A stretch of DNA of 64,000 nt. Origin: Colivivens sp964452915 (lineage in GTDB: Bacteria > Bacteroidota > Bacteroidia > Bacteroidales > Bacteroidaceae). Below, piece after piece: positions 16,196 to 25,274 of the stretch. The notes under the pieces were generated by a model that saw only the letters and a program-made list of their open reading frames with translations, ran no database searches and was not told where the DNA came from. Numbering within the stretch: the first letter of the stretch is position 1; each line of letters starts with the position of its first letter. The position numbers and the translations under genes are program-made. The DNA lies in contig CAYVNW010000005.1 of NCBI GenBank assembly GCA_964452915.1, positions 1 through 64,000 of the forward strand, in the 5' to 3' direction.

Positions 16196-16759
16196 ATGAA
16201 AAAATTTAGTCCGAAACCATGGTTTATGCCACAGGCTGTTATTATCATTGGTACTTACGATGCAGATGGAACCCCGAATGCCATGAATGCTGCATGGGCT
16301 GGAACGTGGGATAATGATGAAATAATGATTTCGATGGGAAAGCACCAGACGACTGAAAATCTTAATTCTAACGCTGATTTTACCATTGCTTTCGCTACAA
16401 CTGAGACGTTAGTTGCCGCAGATTATGTCGGAATTGTCAGCGGTAAGAGAGTAAAGGACAAGGTCGCTAAAACTGGTTGGACAATACAAAAAGGTGAGAT
16501 TGTAAACGCGCCTGTGTTTGCTGATTTTCCTATGACATTTGAATGTCGCATCGAACGTAAAATCGATGAATCTGAAACAGGATATTACATTGTAGCTAAA
16601 ATACTTAATATTTTAGTTAACGAAGATTTTCTTGCTGAAGATGGTAAGCCAGACTTAGTGAAAATGCATTTGATTTCTTACGATCCGGTTCATACAGGCT
16701 ATCTTGAGATAGGAAAACGTGTCGGAAATGCTTTCTCTGATGGGAAAAAGTTGAAATGA
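16196..16759 (+). CDS. Flavin reductase-like (flavoredoxin) FMN-binding protein
   Basis: Split-beta-barrel flavoprotein of the flavin reductase/flavoredoxin family, 187 residues. The start MKKFSPKPWFMPQAVIIIGTY and the PNAMNAAWAGTWDNDEIMISMGKHQTT region form the FMN phosphate site; TENLNSNADFTIAFAT and DYVGIVSGKRVKDK continue the family pattern. Its redox partner is not evident. It is followed by a membrane transporter with a 4-base gap, so the two are translated from one transcript. The substrate remains unknown; the pairing with a BASS-type transporter is the only contextual clue. Confidence 0.88.
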   Translation: MKKFSPKPWFMPQAVIIIGTYDADGTPNAMNAAWAGTWDNDEIMISMGKHQTTENLNSNADFTIAFATTETLVAADYVGIVSGKRVKDKVAKTGWTIQKGEIVNAPVFADFPMTFECRIERKIDESETGYYIVAKILNILVNEDFLAEDGKPDLVKMHLISYDPVHTGYLEIGKRVGNAFSDGKKLK

Positions 16760-16763
16760 GGCT

Positions 16764-17711
16764 ATGTTGTTAAACGTATGTAACCTCATATCACGGTTTA
16801 TGGCAGTGTTGGTAGTTGTCGTTGCGGCAACTGCCCTAATTATACCTGCCGCATTCAATTGGATTGACACATCTTGGATTTCACCCATGCTGGGATTGGT
16901 GATGTTCGGCATGGGCTTGACCCTTGACCCACATGATTTCAAAGTAGTGTTTACCCGTCCCAAGGATATTATCATTGGAAGTCTCGCACAATTTATCATT
17001 ATGCCATTGACTGCGTTTATGCTTACAAAACTATTTAATTTGAGCGATGAGTTGGCAATAGGTGTCATACTTGTCGGTTGTTGTCCTGGAGGAACCGCGT
17101 CGAATGTTATGACATACCTTGCCAAAGGAGATTTGGCTCTATCTGTAGGTATGACAACCGTAAGCACGATTCTCGCTCCGGTACTAACACCGCTGTTGAC
17201 GTTGCTGTATGCTGGTGAACGTGTTAATGTGAACGCTGCCGGAATGTTTCTAAGTATTGTTGAGGTTGTTATTCTTCCAATTGTAGTTGGCTTTGTGGTT
17301 CAAAAGGCGCTCCCTCTGTTCACTAAACGTATTGCAGTGTACCTTCCTGCCTTTTCTTCGATAATGATTGCGCTCATAATTGGTTGCATTGTTAGTGCCA
17401 ATTCATCGAAATTACTCGCAGGCGGTTTACTGATAGTTCTTGTCGTCATACTACACAATTTGTGTGGGCTTTCACTTGGATATGGTATAGGAAGAATTCT
17501 AAGATTGCCGCACAGTAAGTGCTCTGCTATATCTATAGAGGTTGGAATGCAAAACTCCGGACTTGCCAGTTCTTTGGCAACAATACATTTTGCTGCATAT
17601 CCTATGGCGACTATACCTGGGGCTATCTTCTCTGTATGGCATAATCTTAGCGGGGCGGTTGTCGCGAAAATATATGCACGCCAACAAGAACAGATAGACA
17701 CAAAGCGGTAA
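16764..17711 (+). CDS. Bile acid:sodium symporter (BASS) family transporter
   Basis: Inner-membrane sodium-coupled organic anion transporter, 315 residues with about nine or ten membrane segments. Family signatures are visible: MLGLVMFGMGLTLDPHDF in helix 2, QFIIMPLTAFML, and VGCCPGGTASNVMTYLAKGD, the crossover sequence that binds sodium. EVGMQNSGLASSLA near residue 255 is the second crossover region. The substrate is not necessarily a bile acid; bacterial members also carry pantoate, 2-keto acids and glycolate. It sits 4 bases after the flavin reductase gene and overlaps the next gene by one base (TAATG). Confidence 0.92.
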   Translation: MLLNVCNLISRFMAVLVVVVAATALIIPAAFNWIDTSWISPMLGLVMFGMGLTLDPHDFKVVFTRPKDIIIGSLAQFIIMPLTAFMLTKLFNLSDELAIGVILVGCCPGGTASNVMTYLAKGDLALSVGMTTVSTILAPVLTPLLTLLYAGERVNVNAAGMFLSIVEVVILPIVVGFVVQKALPLFTKRIAVYLPAFSSIMIALIIGCIVSANSSKLLAGGLLIVLVVILHNLCGLSLGYGIGRILRLPHSKCSAISIEVGMQNSGLASSLATIHFAAYPMATIPGAIFSVWHNLSGAVVAKIYARQQEQIDTKR

Positions 17712-18202
17712 TGGAGGATTTTGCGGCAATTGATTTCGAAACAGCTAATGGTGCACGTTCGTCTGTCTGTTCGGTTGGAATAGTCATTGTAAGAAATGGA
17801 GAAATTGTGGATTCATTCTATTCACTTATCCAGCCTGAGCCCAATTATTATACTTATTGGTGTTCAAAAGTACACGGGTTAAGCTATGCAGATACAGATG
17901 ACGCTCCTGTATTTCCTGAAGTATGGCGGCAAATCGAACCTATGATTGAAGGTCTGCCATTAGTGGCGCATAACAGCCGGTTTGATGAAGGGTGTCTTCG
18001 TGCTGTTTTCCGTATATACAGAATGGACTATCCGGATTATGAATTCTATGATACACTGTATGCTTCACGTCGAGCTTTTCCGTGGCTTGCAAATCACCAA
18101 CTTCATACAGTGGCGGCAGCATGTGGATTTGATCTGGAAAACCATCACAATGCGCTTGCCGATGCGGAGGCCTGTGCGTGGATTGCCCGTGAAATATTAT
18201 AA
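17711..18202 (+). CDS. DnaQ-like DEDDh 3'-5' exonuclease
   Basis: Exonuclease of the DnaQ/RNase T superfamily, 163 residues. ExoI is FAAIDFETANG (Asp and Glu), ExoII is LVAHNSRFDEGCL (Asp), and ExoIII is HNALADAEACA (His and Asp), so all DEDDh residues are present. The small size and SSVCSVGIVIV after ExoI match stand-alone bacterial exonucleases rather than the polymerase III epsilon subunit. Its ATG overlaps the stop codon of the transporter gene (17709-17713), so it is translationally coupled in an operon with no obvious functional link. Confidence 0.88.
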   Translation: MEDFAAIDFETANGARSSVCSVGIVIVRNGEIVDSFYSLIQPEPNYYTYWCSKVHGLSYADTDDAPVFPEVWRQIEPMIEGLPLVAHNSRFDEGCLRAVFRIYRMDYPDYEFYDTLYASRRAFPWLANHQLHTVAAACGFDLENHHNALADAEACAWIAREIL

Positions 18203-18236
18203 GAAAAAACTCTCGGCATGTTGATATACCGAGAGT
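18203..18236 (-). terminator. Terminator after xylA
   Basis: ACTCTCGG and CCGAGAGT arms (18209-18236); on the minus strand followed by TTTTTTCTT. It lies 33 bases downstream of the xylA stop and may also stop the plus-strand operon. Confidence 0.75.
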
Positions 18237-18268
18237 CATTATTGTAGTGGAAAATAAATCTTTGAGGT

Positions 18269-19588
18269 TTAACTTTCCGCATATGTAGCGACAATGCGTT
18301 CGTAGAGTTCCTGCTTACCAGAAGTAAGTTTAGGTTCTCCATTCTTCTTCCCGTATTCGTAAACTTCTTCAAGTGTAAGTTTACCATCCTCGAACTGCTT
18401 GCCTATGCCAGAGTCAAACGAAGCATAGCGGTCTTTCAGCATCTGCTTGTATGGAGATTCCTCAAGCAGTTTGGCTGCACTTTGAAGAGCATGTGCCATA
18501 GCGTCCATTCCGCTGATATGTGCGATAATGATATCATCGAGGTCAGTTGAGTTACGACGGGTCTTAGCGTCGAAGTTTGTTCCGCCTGTACCCAGACCTC
18601 CGTTACGGATAATGTGGATGAATGCCTGCACAAGTTCATACTGGTCAATAGGGAACTGATCGGTATCCCATCCGTTTTGGTAGTCACCGCGGTTTGCGTC
18701 GATACTTCCGAGCATGCCGTTATCGACAGCTACTGCCAGTTCGTGTTCGAATGTGTGTCCGGCAAGGGTTGCGTGGTTTACCTCAATGTTGACCTTGAAG
18801 TCCTTGTCAAGTCCGTGTGCTCTTAAAAAGCCAATTACAGTTTCTGTGTCGACATCATATTGATGCTTTGTTGGTTCCATTGGCTTTGGTTCTATAAGGA
18901 ATGTGCCTTTGAATCCTTTAGAGCGTGCATAGTCGCGTGCCAGGCCGAGCATTGTTGCCATGTGTTCCTTCTCACGCTTCTGATCTGTATTCAGAATACT
19001 CATATATCCTTCACGTCCGCCCCAGAATACATAATTTTCTGCTCCAAGTGCTATACCGGCGTCCATTGCATTCTTAATTTGAACGATTGCACGTGCAACG
19101 ACATCAAAATCTGGGTTTGTACTTGCTCCGTTCATGTAGCGTTTGTTGTTGAAAACGTTAGCGGTTGACCATAGGAGTTTTTTGCCTGTAGCTTGCATTT
19201 TCTCTTTCAAATATGCAACGATCGCTTTCATGTTTGCTTCATATTCCTCTACGCTGTTTCCTTCACTAATAAGGTCGACATCGTGAAAGCAGAAGTAATT
19301 GATGCCAAGTTTCTCCATAATTTCAAAACCGGCGTCTGCTCTGTTCTTTGCAATTTCAATTGCTGTTGCACCTGTGTTCCAAGGGAAAGATTTTGTTCCA
19401 CCACCGAATTGGTCTCCGCCTTCAGCACATAGTGTGTGCCACCATGCCATTGCAAAACGTAACCAATCTTTCATTTTCTTACCCATGATAACTTTTTCGG
19501 CATCATAATAATGGAAAGCCATTGGATTCCTTGAATCCTTGCCTTCAAACTGAATCTTCTTGATTCCTGGGAAAAATTCTTTAGCCAT
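18269..19588 (-). CDS. xylA: Xylose isomerase
   Basis: Interconverts D-xylose and D-xylulose in the cytosol. The 439 residues match class II xylose isomerases: FFPGIKKIQFEGKDS at the start, CFHDVDLI with the catalytic His, ENYVFWGGREGYMSILNT, LIEPKPMEPTKHQYD with the metal-binding Glu, and NIEVNHATLAGHTFEHE. An in-frame upstream ATG would add 17 unlike residues; the start at 19588 is preferred because it gives the family N-terminus and lies 20 bases after the xylB stop. It forms a two-gene operon with xylB. Confidence 0.97.
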   Translation of the reverse strand: MAKEFFPGIKKIQFEGKDSRNPMAFHYYDAEKVIMGKKMKDWLRFAMAWWHTLCAEGGDQFGGGTKSFPWNTGATAIEIAKNRADAGFEIMEKLGINYFCFHDVDLISEGNSVEEYEANMKAIVAYLKEKMQATGKKLLWSTANVFNNKRYMNGASTNPDFDVVARAIVQIKNAMDAGIALGAENYVFWGGREGYMSILNTDQKREKEHMATMLGLARDYARSKGFKGTFLIEPKPMEPTKHQYDVDTETVIGFLRAHGLDKDFKVNIEVNHATLAGHTFEHELAVAVDNGMLGSIDANRGDYQNGWDTDQFPIDQYELVQAFIHIIRNGGLGTGGTNFDAKTRRNSTDLDDIIIAHISGMDAMAHALQSAAKLLEESPYKQMLKDRYASFDSGIGKQFEDGKLTLEEVYEYGKKNGEPKLTSGKQELYERIVATYAES

Positions 19589-19608
19589 AATTTTATTTGT
19601 ATTAATTA

Positions 19609-21096
19609 TTATATATAAGTTTGTAATATTTTCTTCCAACGTTCATATGCCTCCTTGTATTCAGCACTATGTTCTACATCCGGCGTCACAGAGTCGTAGT
19701 GTTTCAAAGTCGCAAATGCCTCGTCGCTACTGCTATAGATGCCTGCGCCTATGCCTGCTCCTTTTGCTGCACCCGCTGCACCATCAGTTTCATACAATTC
19801 AATTTTAGCGTTTGTTACGCTTGCCAGTGTACGGACGAACATAGGGTTGAGAAACATGTTTGCATGACCCGCTTTGATAGTATTAATCTTCATCCCCATT
19901 TGCCGCATAATATCCATTCCGTATGCAAATGAAAATACAATGCCTTCCTGTGCGGCACGCAAGAGATGTTGTTTCTTATGTATATTGAAATTAAGTCCGT
20001 GAATACTGCAACCTACATCCTTGTTTTGCAAGAGACGTTCTGCTCCGTTGCCGAATGGGATGATAGAAAGACCTTCTGACCCGATGGCAACTTCGTCTGC
20101 CAATATATTCATTTCCTGATAACTTATTCCTTCTGGTGCGACATTGCGTTTCATCCACGCATTGAGTATACCTGTTCCATTTATACAAAGGAGAACTCCG
20201 AGCCGTATATCTGGTTGTTTATGATTAACGTGAGCAAATGTATTTACACGCGACAGTGGGTCGTAATCAACATCGCCCAATATACCATACACAACACCTG
20301 ATGTTCCACCTGTAGCCGCAATCTCTCCTGGCTGCAGAACGTTGAGCGATAAGGCGTTGTTTGGTTGGTCTCCTCCCCTGTATGCTATTGGGGTGCCTTC
20401 AGGCATGCCAAGCTCGTCAGCAACAGCTTTGCATACAGTTGATTGGACTGCAAATGTAGGTACTATTTCTGGAATCAAATTATAATCGAATCCAAAGTAG
20501 TCCATAACATCCTTGCTTATACAATCGTTTTTGAAATCCCAAAACATACCTTCCGACAATCCGGAAATTGTGGTATTAATTGTTCCTCCACTCATTTTCA
20601 TTGCGATAAAATCGCCTGGAAGCATGATCTTATATATCTTGCTATATATATCGGGTTCGTTTTCTTTCACCCATGCAAGTTTTGATGCTGTGAAGTTGCC
20701 TGGTGAGTTGAGCAAATGGCTAAGGCACTTCTCATGCCCGATTCCATCAAATGCTTTATTGCCATATTCGATAGCCCTGCTGTCACACCATATTATACTA
20801 GGGCGTAGCGGTTGCCGGTCTTTATCGACACAAACCAAACCGTGCATTTGATAACTGATTCCGATTGCCTTTACTTGTGAGAGAAGTCCTGGCTTTTGCG
20901 CTTTTATTTTATTTGTTGCTCCTTTGAGGCTTTCCCACCAACTGTTTGGTTCTTGCTCTGCCCATCCCTTTTTCTTAACGATTATTTTAGCTTCTGTATT
21001 AGGATAGAACGCAGCTGCTTCACATTCACCAGTATAGATATTAACAAGTGATGCCTTGATAGATGATGTTCCGATGTCGTAACCTAATAAATACAT
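19609..21096 (-). CDS. xylB: Xylulokinase (FGGY family)
   Basis: Phosphorylates D-xylulose to xylulose 5-phosphate for the pentose phosphate pathway. The 495 residues have the FGGY N-terminal ATPase start YLLGYDIGTSSIKASLVN, the substrate motif ISYQMHGLVCVDKD, IIWCDSRA, and C-terminal GGTSGVVYGI and NTIKAGHANMFLNP. The order xylB then xylA with a 20-base gap and a shared promoter at 21126-21133 gives a dedicated xylose operon. No XylR-type regulator or xylose transporter lies in the window. Other FGGY substrates cannot be excluded, but the xylA partner makes xylulose by far the likeliest. Confidence 0.95.
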   Translation of the reverse strand: MYLLGYDIGTSSIKASLVNIYTGECEAAAFYPNTEAKIIVKKKGWAEQEPNSWWESLKGATNKIKAQKPGLLSQVKAIGISYQMHGLVCVDKDRQPLRPSIIWCDSRAIEYGNKAFDGIGHEKCLSHLLNSPGNFTASKLAWVKENEPDIYSKIYKIMLPGDFIAMKMSGGTINTTISGLSEGMFWDFKNDCISKDVMDYFGFDYNLIPEIVPTFAVQSTVCKAVADELGMPEGTPIAYRGGDQPNNALSLNVLQPGEIAATGGTSGVVYGILGDVDYDPLSRVNTFAHVNHKQPDIRLGVLLCINGTGILNAWMKRNVAPEGISYQEMNILADEVAIGSEGLSIIPFGNGAERLLQNKDVGCSIHGLNFNIHKKQHLLRAAQEGIVFSFAYGMDIMRQMGMKINTIKAGHANMFLNPMFVRTLASVTNAKIELYETDGAAGAAKGAGIGAGIYSSSDEAFATLKHYDSVTPDVEHSAEYKEAYERWKKILQTYI

Positions 21097-21125
21097 AATG
21101 TTGTTTATTTGTATGTTTCCGACAG

Positions 21126-21133
21126 CAAAGATA
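21126..21133 (-). promoter_or_regulatory. -7 box for xylBA
   Basis: TATCTTTG on the minus strand, 29 bases upstream of the xylB ATG. Confidence 0.6.
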
Positions 21134-21241
21134 ATGCTTTTTTGTGATTGATAATGTCATAATCTTATTCAAATAATTGCATTTTTGTATCAAATGATAT
21201 AAGAAAGCAAAAACGCTGTGTCTTTGCGTCGTTATTATTCT

Positions 21242-21249
21242 TAAATTTG
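21242..21249 (+). promoter_or_regulatory. -7 box very close to the SGNH gene start
   Basis: TAAATTTG ends 4 bases before the ATG at 21254. If used, the transcript would start at or near the A of the ATG, giving a leaderless mRNA. The spacing to an upstream TTTG (21223-21226) is short, so this is a candidate only. Confidence 0.35.
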
Positions 21250-21253
21250 CGGT

Positions 21254-22456
21254 ATGAAAAAGTTATTATTTATAATGTTACCAATTATGTCTCTTGCGAG
21301 CTTCTCAAAAGTAAGAGCCGGAGAGAATGTGTTTGTAGCCACGTGGGCTACAGCAGTACAAAAAGTTGAACCTGCTAATTTGCCTCCCGAGCCTTTTCTT
21401 GAAGGCAACTCACTTCGTCAGATTGTCGAGGTGTCAATTGGTGGTGATGTGATTGCACTTAAGTTGTCGAACGAGTACAATGTAGATGCTACGGAGATTG
21501 TCGGGATTGAAATTGCGGAGGCATTGACAAAAGGAATCAGTCCTGCGGTTGATGAGTTCTCGTCTGTGCCACTGACATTCAAAGGAGCGCGAAAACTTTC
21601 GATGAAACCAGGGGAATCGGTTGTTTCCGACCCTATTCCATTCCATTTGACACCTCGTATGAATGTTGCCATTACAATCCATTTCGGGAAAACATCAAAG
21701 ACTGATATAACCGGTCACCCCGGATCTCGAACCACATCGTATATTGCAAACGGCAATACCAGTGATTTTTCGAATTCAACGACAATGGACCATTGGTGTT
21801 ATATCAGTGGATTACTTGTTGAGGCTGGTGCTGATTACGGTGCAATAGCAGTAATTGGTAATTCCATTACTGACGGTCGTGGTACAACCGTCAATGGACA
21901 GAATCGTTGGACTGACGTTTTGTCGGAACGTTTACAATCGAATAGCATGCTAAACCATCTGAGTGTGCTTAATCTTGGGCTTGGAGGCAATTGTGTAATC
22001 AACGGAGGACTTGGACCTGTTGCGAACAATCGTTTTGAACGTGATATATTAAGTCAAGAAGGTCTTAAGTATATAATTGTGTTCGAAGGAGTAAATGATT
22101 TGGGTACTTCCGATAATCCGATGTGCACAGCTGATTCCTTGATTGAGTCGTTTAAGTCGATGATAAGTAAGTCGCATAAAAGAGGAAAAAGAATTTACGG
22201 AGCGACCATTATGCCTTTCAAGGGAAACGGATATTACAATGCGGAGCGCGAGAAAGCCCGTCAACATGTTAATGAATGGATAAGGCAGTCTGGGGTGTAC
22301 GATGGAGTTATTGATTTTGATAGTGTAATGAGTGATGCGGCCGATCGTAGCCGTCTTAATCCACTATATTTATACGAAAGTGATTGGTTACATCCAAATG
22401 CACAGGGATACAGGGTTATGGGAGAGTCTATAGACTTAAGCCTGTTTGCAAATTGA
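21254..22456 (+). CDS. Secreted SGNH/GDSL hydrolase (esterase)
   Basis: Likely carbohydrate or lipid esterase exported by a signal peptide (MKKLLFIMLPIMSLASFSKVRAG). Of 400 residues, about 25-190 form an N-terminal beta-sandwich (GNSLRQIVEV, KLSNEYN) and 195-400 the SGNH fold. All catalytic blocks are visible: block I AVIGNSITDGRGT with the nucleophile Ser, block II LNLGLGGNCV, block III VFEGVNDLG, block V DWLHPNAQGY with Asp and His. This two-part architecture is common in Bacteroidetes acetyl-xylan-type esterases. It is divergent from xylBA, which fits a role in xylan use, but the substrate is inference. Confidence 0.88.
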   Translation: MKKLLFIMLPIMSLASFSKVRAGENVFVATWATAVQKVEPANLPPEPFLEGNSLRQIVEVSIGGDVIALKLSNEYNVDATEIVGIEIAEALTKGISPAVDEFSSVPLTFKGARKLSMKPGESVVSDPIPFHLTPRMNVAITIHFGKTSKTDITGHPGSRTTSYIANGNTSDFSNSTTMDHWCYISGLLVEAGADYGAIAVIGNSITDGRGTTVNGQNRWTDVLSERLQSNSMLNHLSVLNLGLGGNCVINGGLGPVANNRFERDILSQEGLKYIIVFEGVNDLGTSDNPMCTADSLIESFKSMISKSHKRGKRIYGATIMPFKGNGYYNAEREKARQHVNEWIRQSGVYDGVIDFDSVMSDAADRSRLNPLYLYESDWLHPNAQGYRVMGESIDLSLFAN

Positions 22457-22470
22457 GGTGTTTCGCATGA

Positions 22471-22518
22471 CAAAAAAATGTGCCGACGCGGTCAGAATCA
22501 CTTCTTTTTGGTCGGCAC
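22471..22518 (-). terminator. Terminator after gyrB
   Basis: GTGCCGAC (22480-22487) pairs with GTCGGCAC (22511-22518); on the minus strand the hairpin is followed by ATTTTTTTG. It lies 56 bases downstream of the gyrB stop. Confidence 0.75.
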
Positions 22519-22573
22519 GAGAATATATGTAAGAATTGAATGAAATGTTTAATTAAATATTTAAACTATTAGA

Positions 22574-24553
22574 TTATGCATCTATGTTTGCGTATGTTGC
22601 ATTCCGCTCGATAAATTCTCTGCGTGGAGGCACATCATCGCCCATCAGCATTGAGAATGTATAATCTGCTTCTACGGCATCATCGATTGTTACTTGTTTG
22701 AGCAAACGTGTCTCAGGATTCATAGTAGTTTCCCAAAGTTGCTCAGGGTTCATTTCTCCAAGTCCTTTATAGCGTTGGGTTTTAATGCTGTCTTGATTCC
22801 CATCACCGTATTTATCAATGAATTGTAAACGGGCTTGTTCATTGTAGCAGTATTCGCTTATTTTGCCCTTAGTGCATTTGTAGAGTGGCGGAGTGGCGAT
22901 GTAGAGCCTTCCATCACGTATGAGTTGCGGCATGTAGCGGAAGAACAGTGTAAGTAAAAGTGTGTCAATGTGTGAACCATCGACATCGGCATCCGTCATA
23001 ATGATTGTCTTATAATAACGAAGTTTGTCATAGTTCGCTTCCTTACTATCTGTATCGTTTACACCGAACTTAACTCCAAGTGCATTTATAATGTTATTGA
23101 CCTCCTCGTGATCGAATGCCTGGTGCCATTTTACACGCTCCACATTGAATATCTTACCACGTATTGGCAATATTGCTTGGAAGTGCCTGTCGCGTCCTTG
23201 CTTTGCGGATCCACCGGCAGAGTCGCCCTCGACAATGAACATCTCACAGTTAGCAGGGTCTTTGTCTGAACAATCGGCAAGTTTGCCTGGAAGTCCGCCC
23301 CCCGACATAGGGTTCTTCCTTTGAACTTTTTCGCGTGCTGTACGTGCGGCAATACGTGCCTCAGCGGCTAGTACTACTTTGTCAACGATCAGCTTTGCCT
23401 CTTTCGGGTGTTCTTCCAAATAGTTTGTCAATGCCTCACCGACAGCAGAATTTACAGCACCCATGACCTCGTTGTTTCCGAGCTTCGTTTTAGTCTGTCC
23501 TTCAAACTGTGGTTCTGCGACTTTCACTGAAATGACAGCGGTAAGGCCTTCACGGAAATCTTCCGGACTGATTTCGATCTTCTGCTTATTCAAGCGTTCC
23601 ATCAATTTCTGGTCATCGCTGGTGTATTTCTTTAATACACGTGTCAGTGCAGCTCGGAATCCTTGTAGGTGTGTACCTCCTTCTATTGTGTTGATATTGT
23701 TCACATACGAGTGGATATTCTCTGAATAAGAGGTGTTGTACATAATGGCGGCCTCAATCGGTGTTCCGCCCTTTTCTGTGTTCAGATATATTATATCATC
23801 GAAAAGGTGTGTACGAGTGGAGTCGATGTAACGTACGAAGTCGCGCAACCCGCCCTCTGAATAGAATACGTCTTGACGTACTCCTTCAATACCAGCTTCG
23901 GCATTAACGTTGAGGCGCATGTCCTTCAGTGTGATTTTAAGACCTGCATTTAAGTACGCCAACTCACGCATGCGATTTGCAATTATGTCGTAACGGTATG
24001 TGGTTGTTATGAATATACTTTTGTCAGGCCAAAATTGTTGGCGTGTGCCCCTCAAGTCTGTGGTCCCGACTTGCTTAACGTCATATAGTGGTTTGCCACA
24101 CGAATATTCTTGTTGATAAATTTTACCATCGCGGAATACTTGTGAGATCATTCTAACGGAAAGGGCGTTCACACAACTAACACCTACACCGTGAAGTCCA
24201 CCCGACACTTTGTATGACCCCTTATCGAACTTACCACCTGCGTGTAAAACGGTCATAACGACCTCCAAGGCCGACCTGTGTTCTTTTTCGTGCATGTCAA
24301 CAGGAATACCACGTCCATTGTCTTGGACTGTTATGGAGTTGTCTTCGTTTATGGTTACTTCTATGTGTGTGCAATAACCTGCCAAAGCCTCATCAATGGA
24401 GTTATCAACCACCTCATAGACAAGATGGTGTAATCCTTTTTCACTTATATCACCGATATACATTGCAGGGCGTTTGCGTACTGCTTCCAACCCTTCCAAT
24501 ACTTGTATGTTACTCGCTGAGTAACTTGAATCTATCTGACTGTTTTCGTCCAT
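22574..24553 (-). CDS. gyrB: DNA gyrase subunit B
   Basis: ATPase and TOPRIM subunit of DNA gyrase; acts with GyrA to supercoil DNA. From the ATG at 24553 the protein is 659 residues. The GHKL ATPase shows LEAVRKRPAMYIGD, VDNSIDEALAGYC and DNGRGIPVD, the TOPRIM domain EGDSAGGSAKQGRDR and MTDADVDGSHI, and the tail QRYKGLGEMNPEQLWETTM. The length and the absence of an additional insert fit the Bacteroidetes form. A GTG start five codons upstream is possible but lies only 12 bases from the -7 box at 24580, so ATG at 24553 is preferred. Confidence 0.97.
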   Translation of the reverse strand: MDENSQIDSSYSASNIQVLEGLEAVRKRPAMYIGDISEKGLHHLVYEVVDNSIDEALAGYCTHIEVTINEDNSITVQDNGRGIPVDMHEKEHRSALEVVMTVLHAGGKFDKGSYKVSGGLHGVGVSCVNALSVRMISQVFRDGKIYQQEYSCGKPLYDVKQVGTTDLRGTRQQFWPDKSIFITTTYRYDIIANRMRELAYLNAGLKITLKDMRLNVNAEAGIEGVRQDVFYSEGGLRDFVRYIDSTRTHLFDDIIYLNTEKGGTPIEAAIMYNTSYSENIHSYVNNINTIEGGTHLQGFRAALTRVLKKYTSDDQKLMERLNKQKIEISPEDFREGLTAVISVKVAEPQFEGQTKTKLGNNEVMGAVNSAVGEALTNYLEEHPKEAKLIVDKVVLAAEARIAARTAREKVQRKNPMSGGGLPGKLADCSDKDPANCEMFIVEGDSAGGSAKQGRDRHFQAILPIRGKIFNVERVKWHQAFDHEEVNNIINALGVKFGVNDTDSKEANYDKLRYYKTIIMTDADVDGSHIDTLLLTLFFRYMPQLIRDGRLYIATPPLYKCTKGKISEYCYNEQARLQFIDKYGDGNQDSIKTQRYKGLGEMNPEQLWETTMNPETRLLKQVTIDDAVEADYTFSMLMGDDVPPRREFIERNATYANIDA

Positions 24554-24579
24554 TGCTTGTTTAAACACTTTTGTGGGTA

Positions 24580-24587
24580 CAAATTTA
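24580..24587 (-). promoter_or_regulatory. -7 box for gyrB
   Basis: TAAATTTG on the minus strand, 27 bases upstream of the ATG at 24553. It favours that start over the GTG at 24568. Confidence 0.55.
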
Positions 24588-24633
24588 CAAAAAAAACTTG
24601 GGATGGCAATGTTTTATCAAGTAAATTTTAGCA

Positions 24634-24660
24634 ATAAAAAAGATGCCGTTTAATGGCATC
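24634..24660 (-). terminator. Terminator after rpsT
   Basis: GATGCC and GGCATC arms (24642-24660), followed on the minus strand by TTTTTTATT; 42 bases after the rpsT stop. Confidence 0.75.
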
Positions 24661-24701
24661 TCTATTTATCGTATTGTTGAATATATGGCAATAGTGGGAT
24701 G

Positions 24702-24956
24702 TTATGATAGTCCGGCTATATATTTCATTGCTCCTGACTTTAAGTTAGCAGCCTTCTTCCAATGAATGATGTTTTTCTTTGCCAGCTTGTCCAACATTTT
24801 CTGTACCTTTGGATACATTTCTTCTGCTACTCCTTTCTCCTTTGTAGCACGGAGTTTACGAAGAGCAGTACGCATTGTTTTTGCGTAATAGCGATTGTGC
24901 AGTCTGCGCTTTTCAGACTGACGAATACTTTTGATCGTTGATTTGTGATTTGCCAT
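24702..24956 (-). CDS. rpsT: 30S ribosomal protein S20
   Basis: Binds 16S rRNA in the small subunit. The 84 residues have the S20 pattern: [20 protein letters not shown], then [17 protein letters not shown] and the C-terminal [20 protein letters not shown]. Basic, helical, normal length. It lies downstream of tRNA-Glu on the same strand and ends before its own terminator. Confidence 0.97.
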   Translation of the reverse strand: MANHKSTIKSIRQSEKRRLHNRYYAKTMRTALRKLRATKEKGVAEEMYPKVQKMLDKLAKKNIIHWKKAANLKSGAMKYIAGLS

Positions 24957-25031
24957 TATTTAAGTTCTTTATTTGCTATTTCAGTGAGCGTAAGCCCATT
25001 CTTCAATTCTTGTCTATTTTCTCTTTTGAAG

Positions 25032-25103
25032 TAGTCCCTAGCAGAATCGAACTGCTCTTTAGAGAATGAAAATCTCTCGTCCTAACCGATAGACGAAGGG
25101 ACC
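25032..25103 (-). tRNA. tRNA-Glu (anticodon TTC)
   Basis: Cloverleaf read on the minus strand: 7-bp acceptor stem GGTCCCT/AGGGACT with a G-T closing pair, anticodon stem AGAGA/TCTCT with loop TTTTCAT giving anticodon TTC, and T arm AGCAG-TTCGATT-CTGCT. Discriminator A; CCA is not encoded. Candidate -7 box TACCTTTG at 25153-25160. Confidence 0.93.
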
Positions 25104-25152
25104 AACCTTGGCGTGACGCCTGGCAAAAACCAATGGTTCGGTTTTGCGGGTG

Positions 25153-25160
25153 CAAAGGTA
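25153..25160 (-). promoter_or_regulatory. -7 box upstream of tRNA-Glu
   Basis: TACCTTTG on the minus strand, 49 bases upstream of the mature tRNA 5' end. Confidence 0.5.
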
Positions 25161-25234
25161 ACTACTTTATTTAGACTGACAAAATATTTTTCTGTTTTTT
25201 TTCAAGCATAGATATGATTTTGCAATGTTTTTTA

Positions 25235-25242
25235 TAATTTTG
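25235..25242 (+). promoter_or_regulatory. -7 box for recO
   Basis: TAATTTTG on the plus strand, 32 bases before the GTG start of recO. Confidence 0.4.
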
Positions 25243-25274
25243 TATGTGTGTATTACTGAAAAGTTGTTTTTAGA

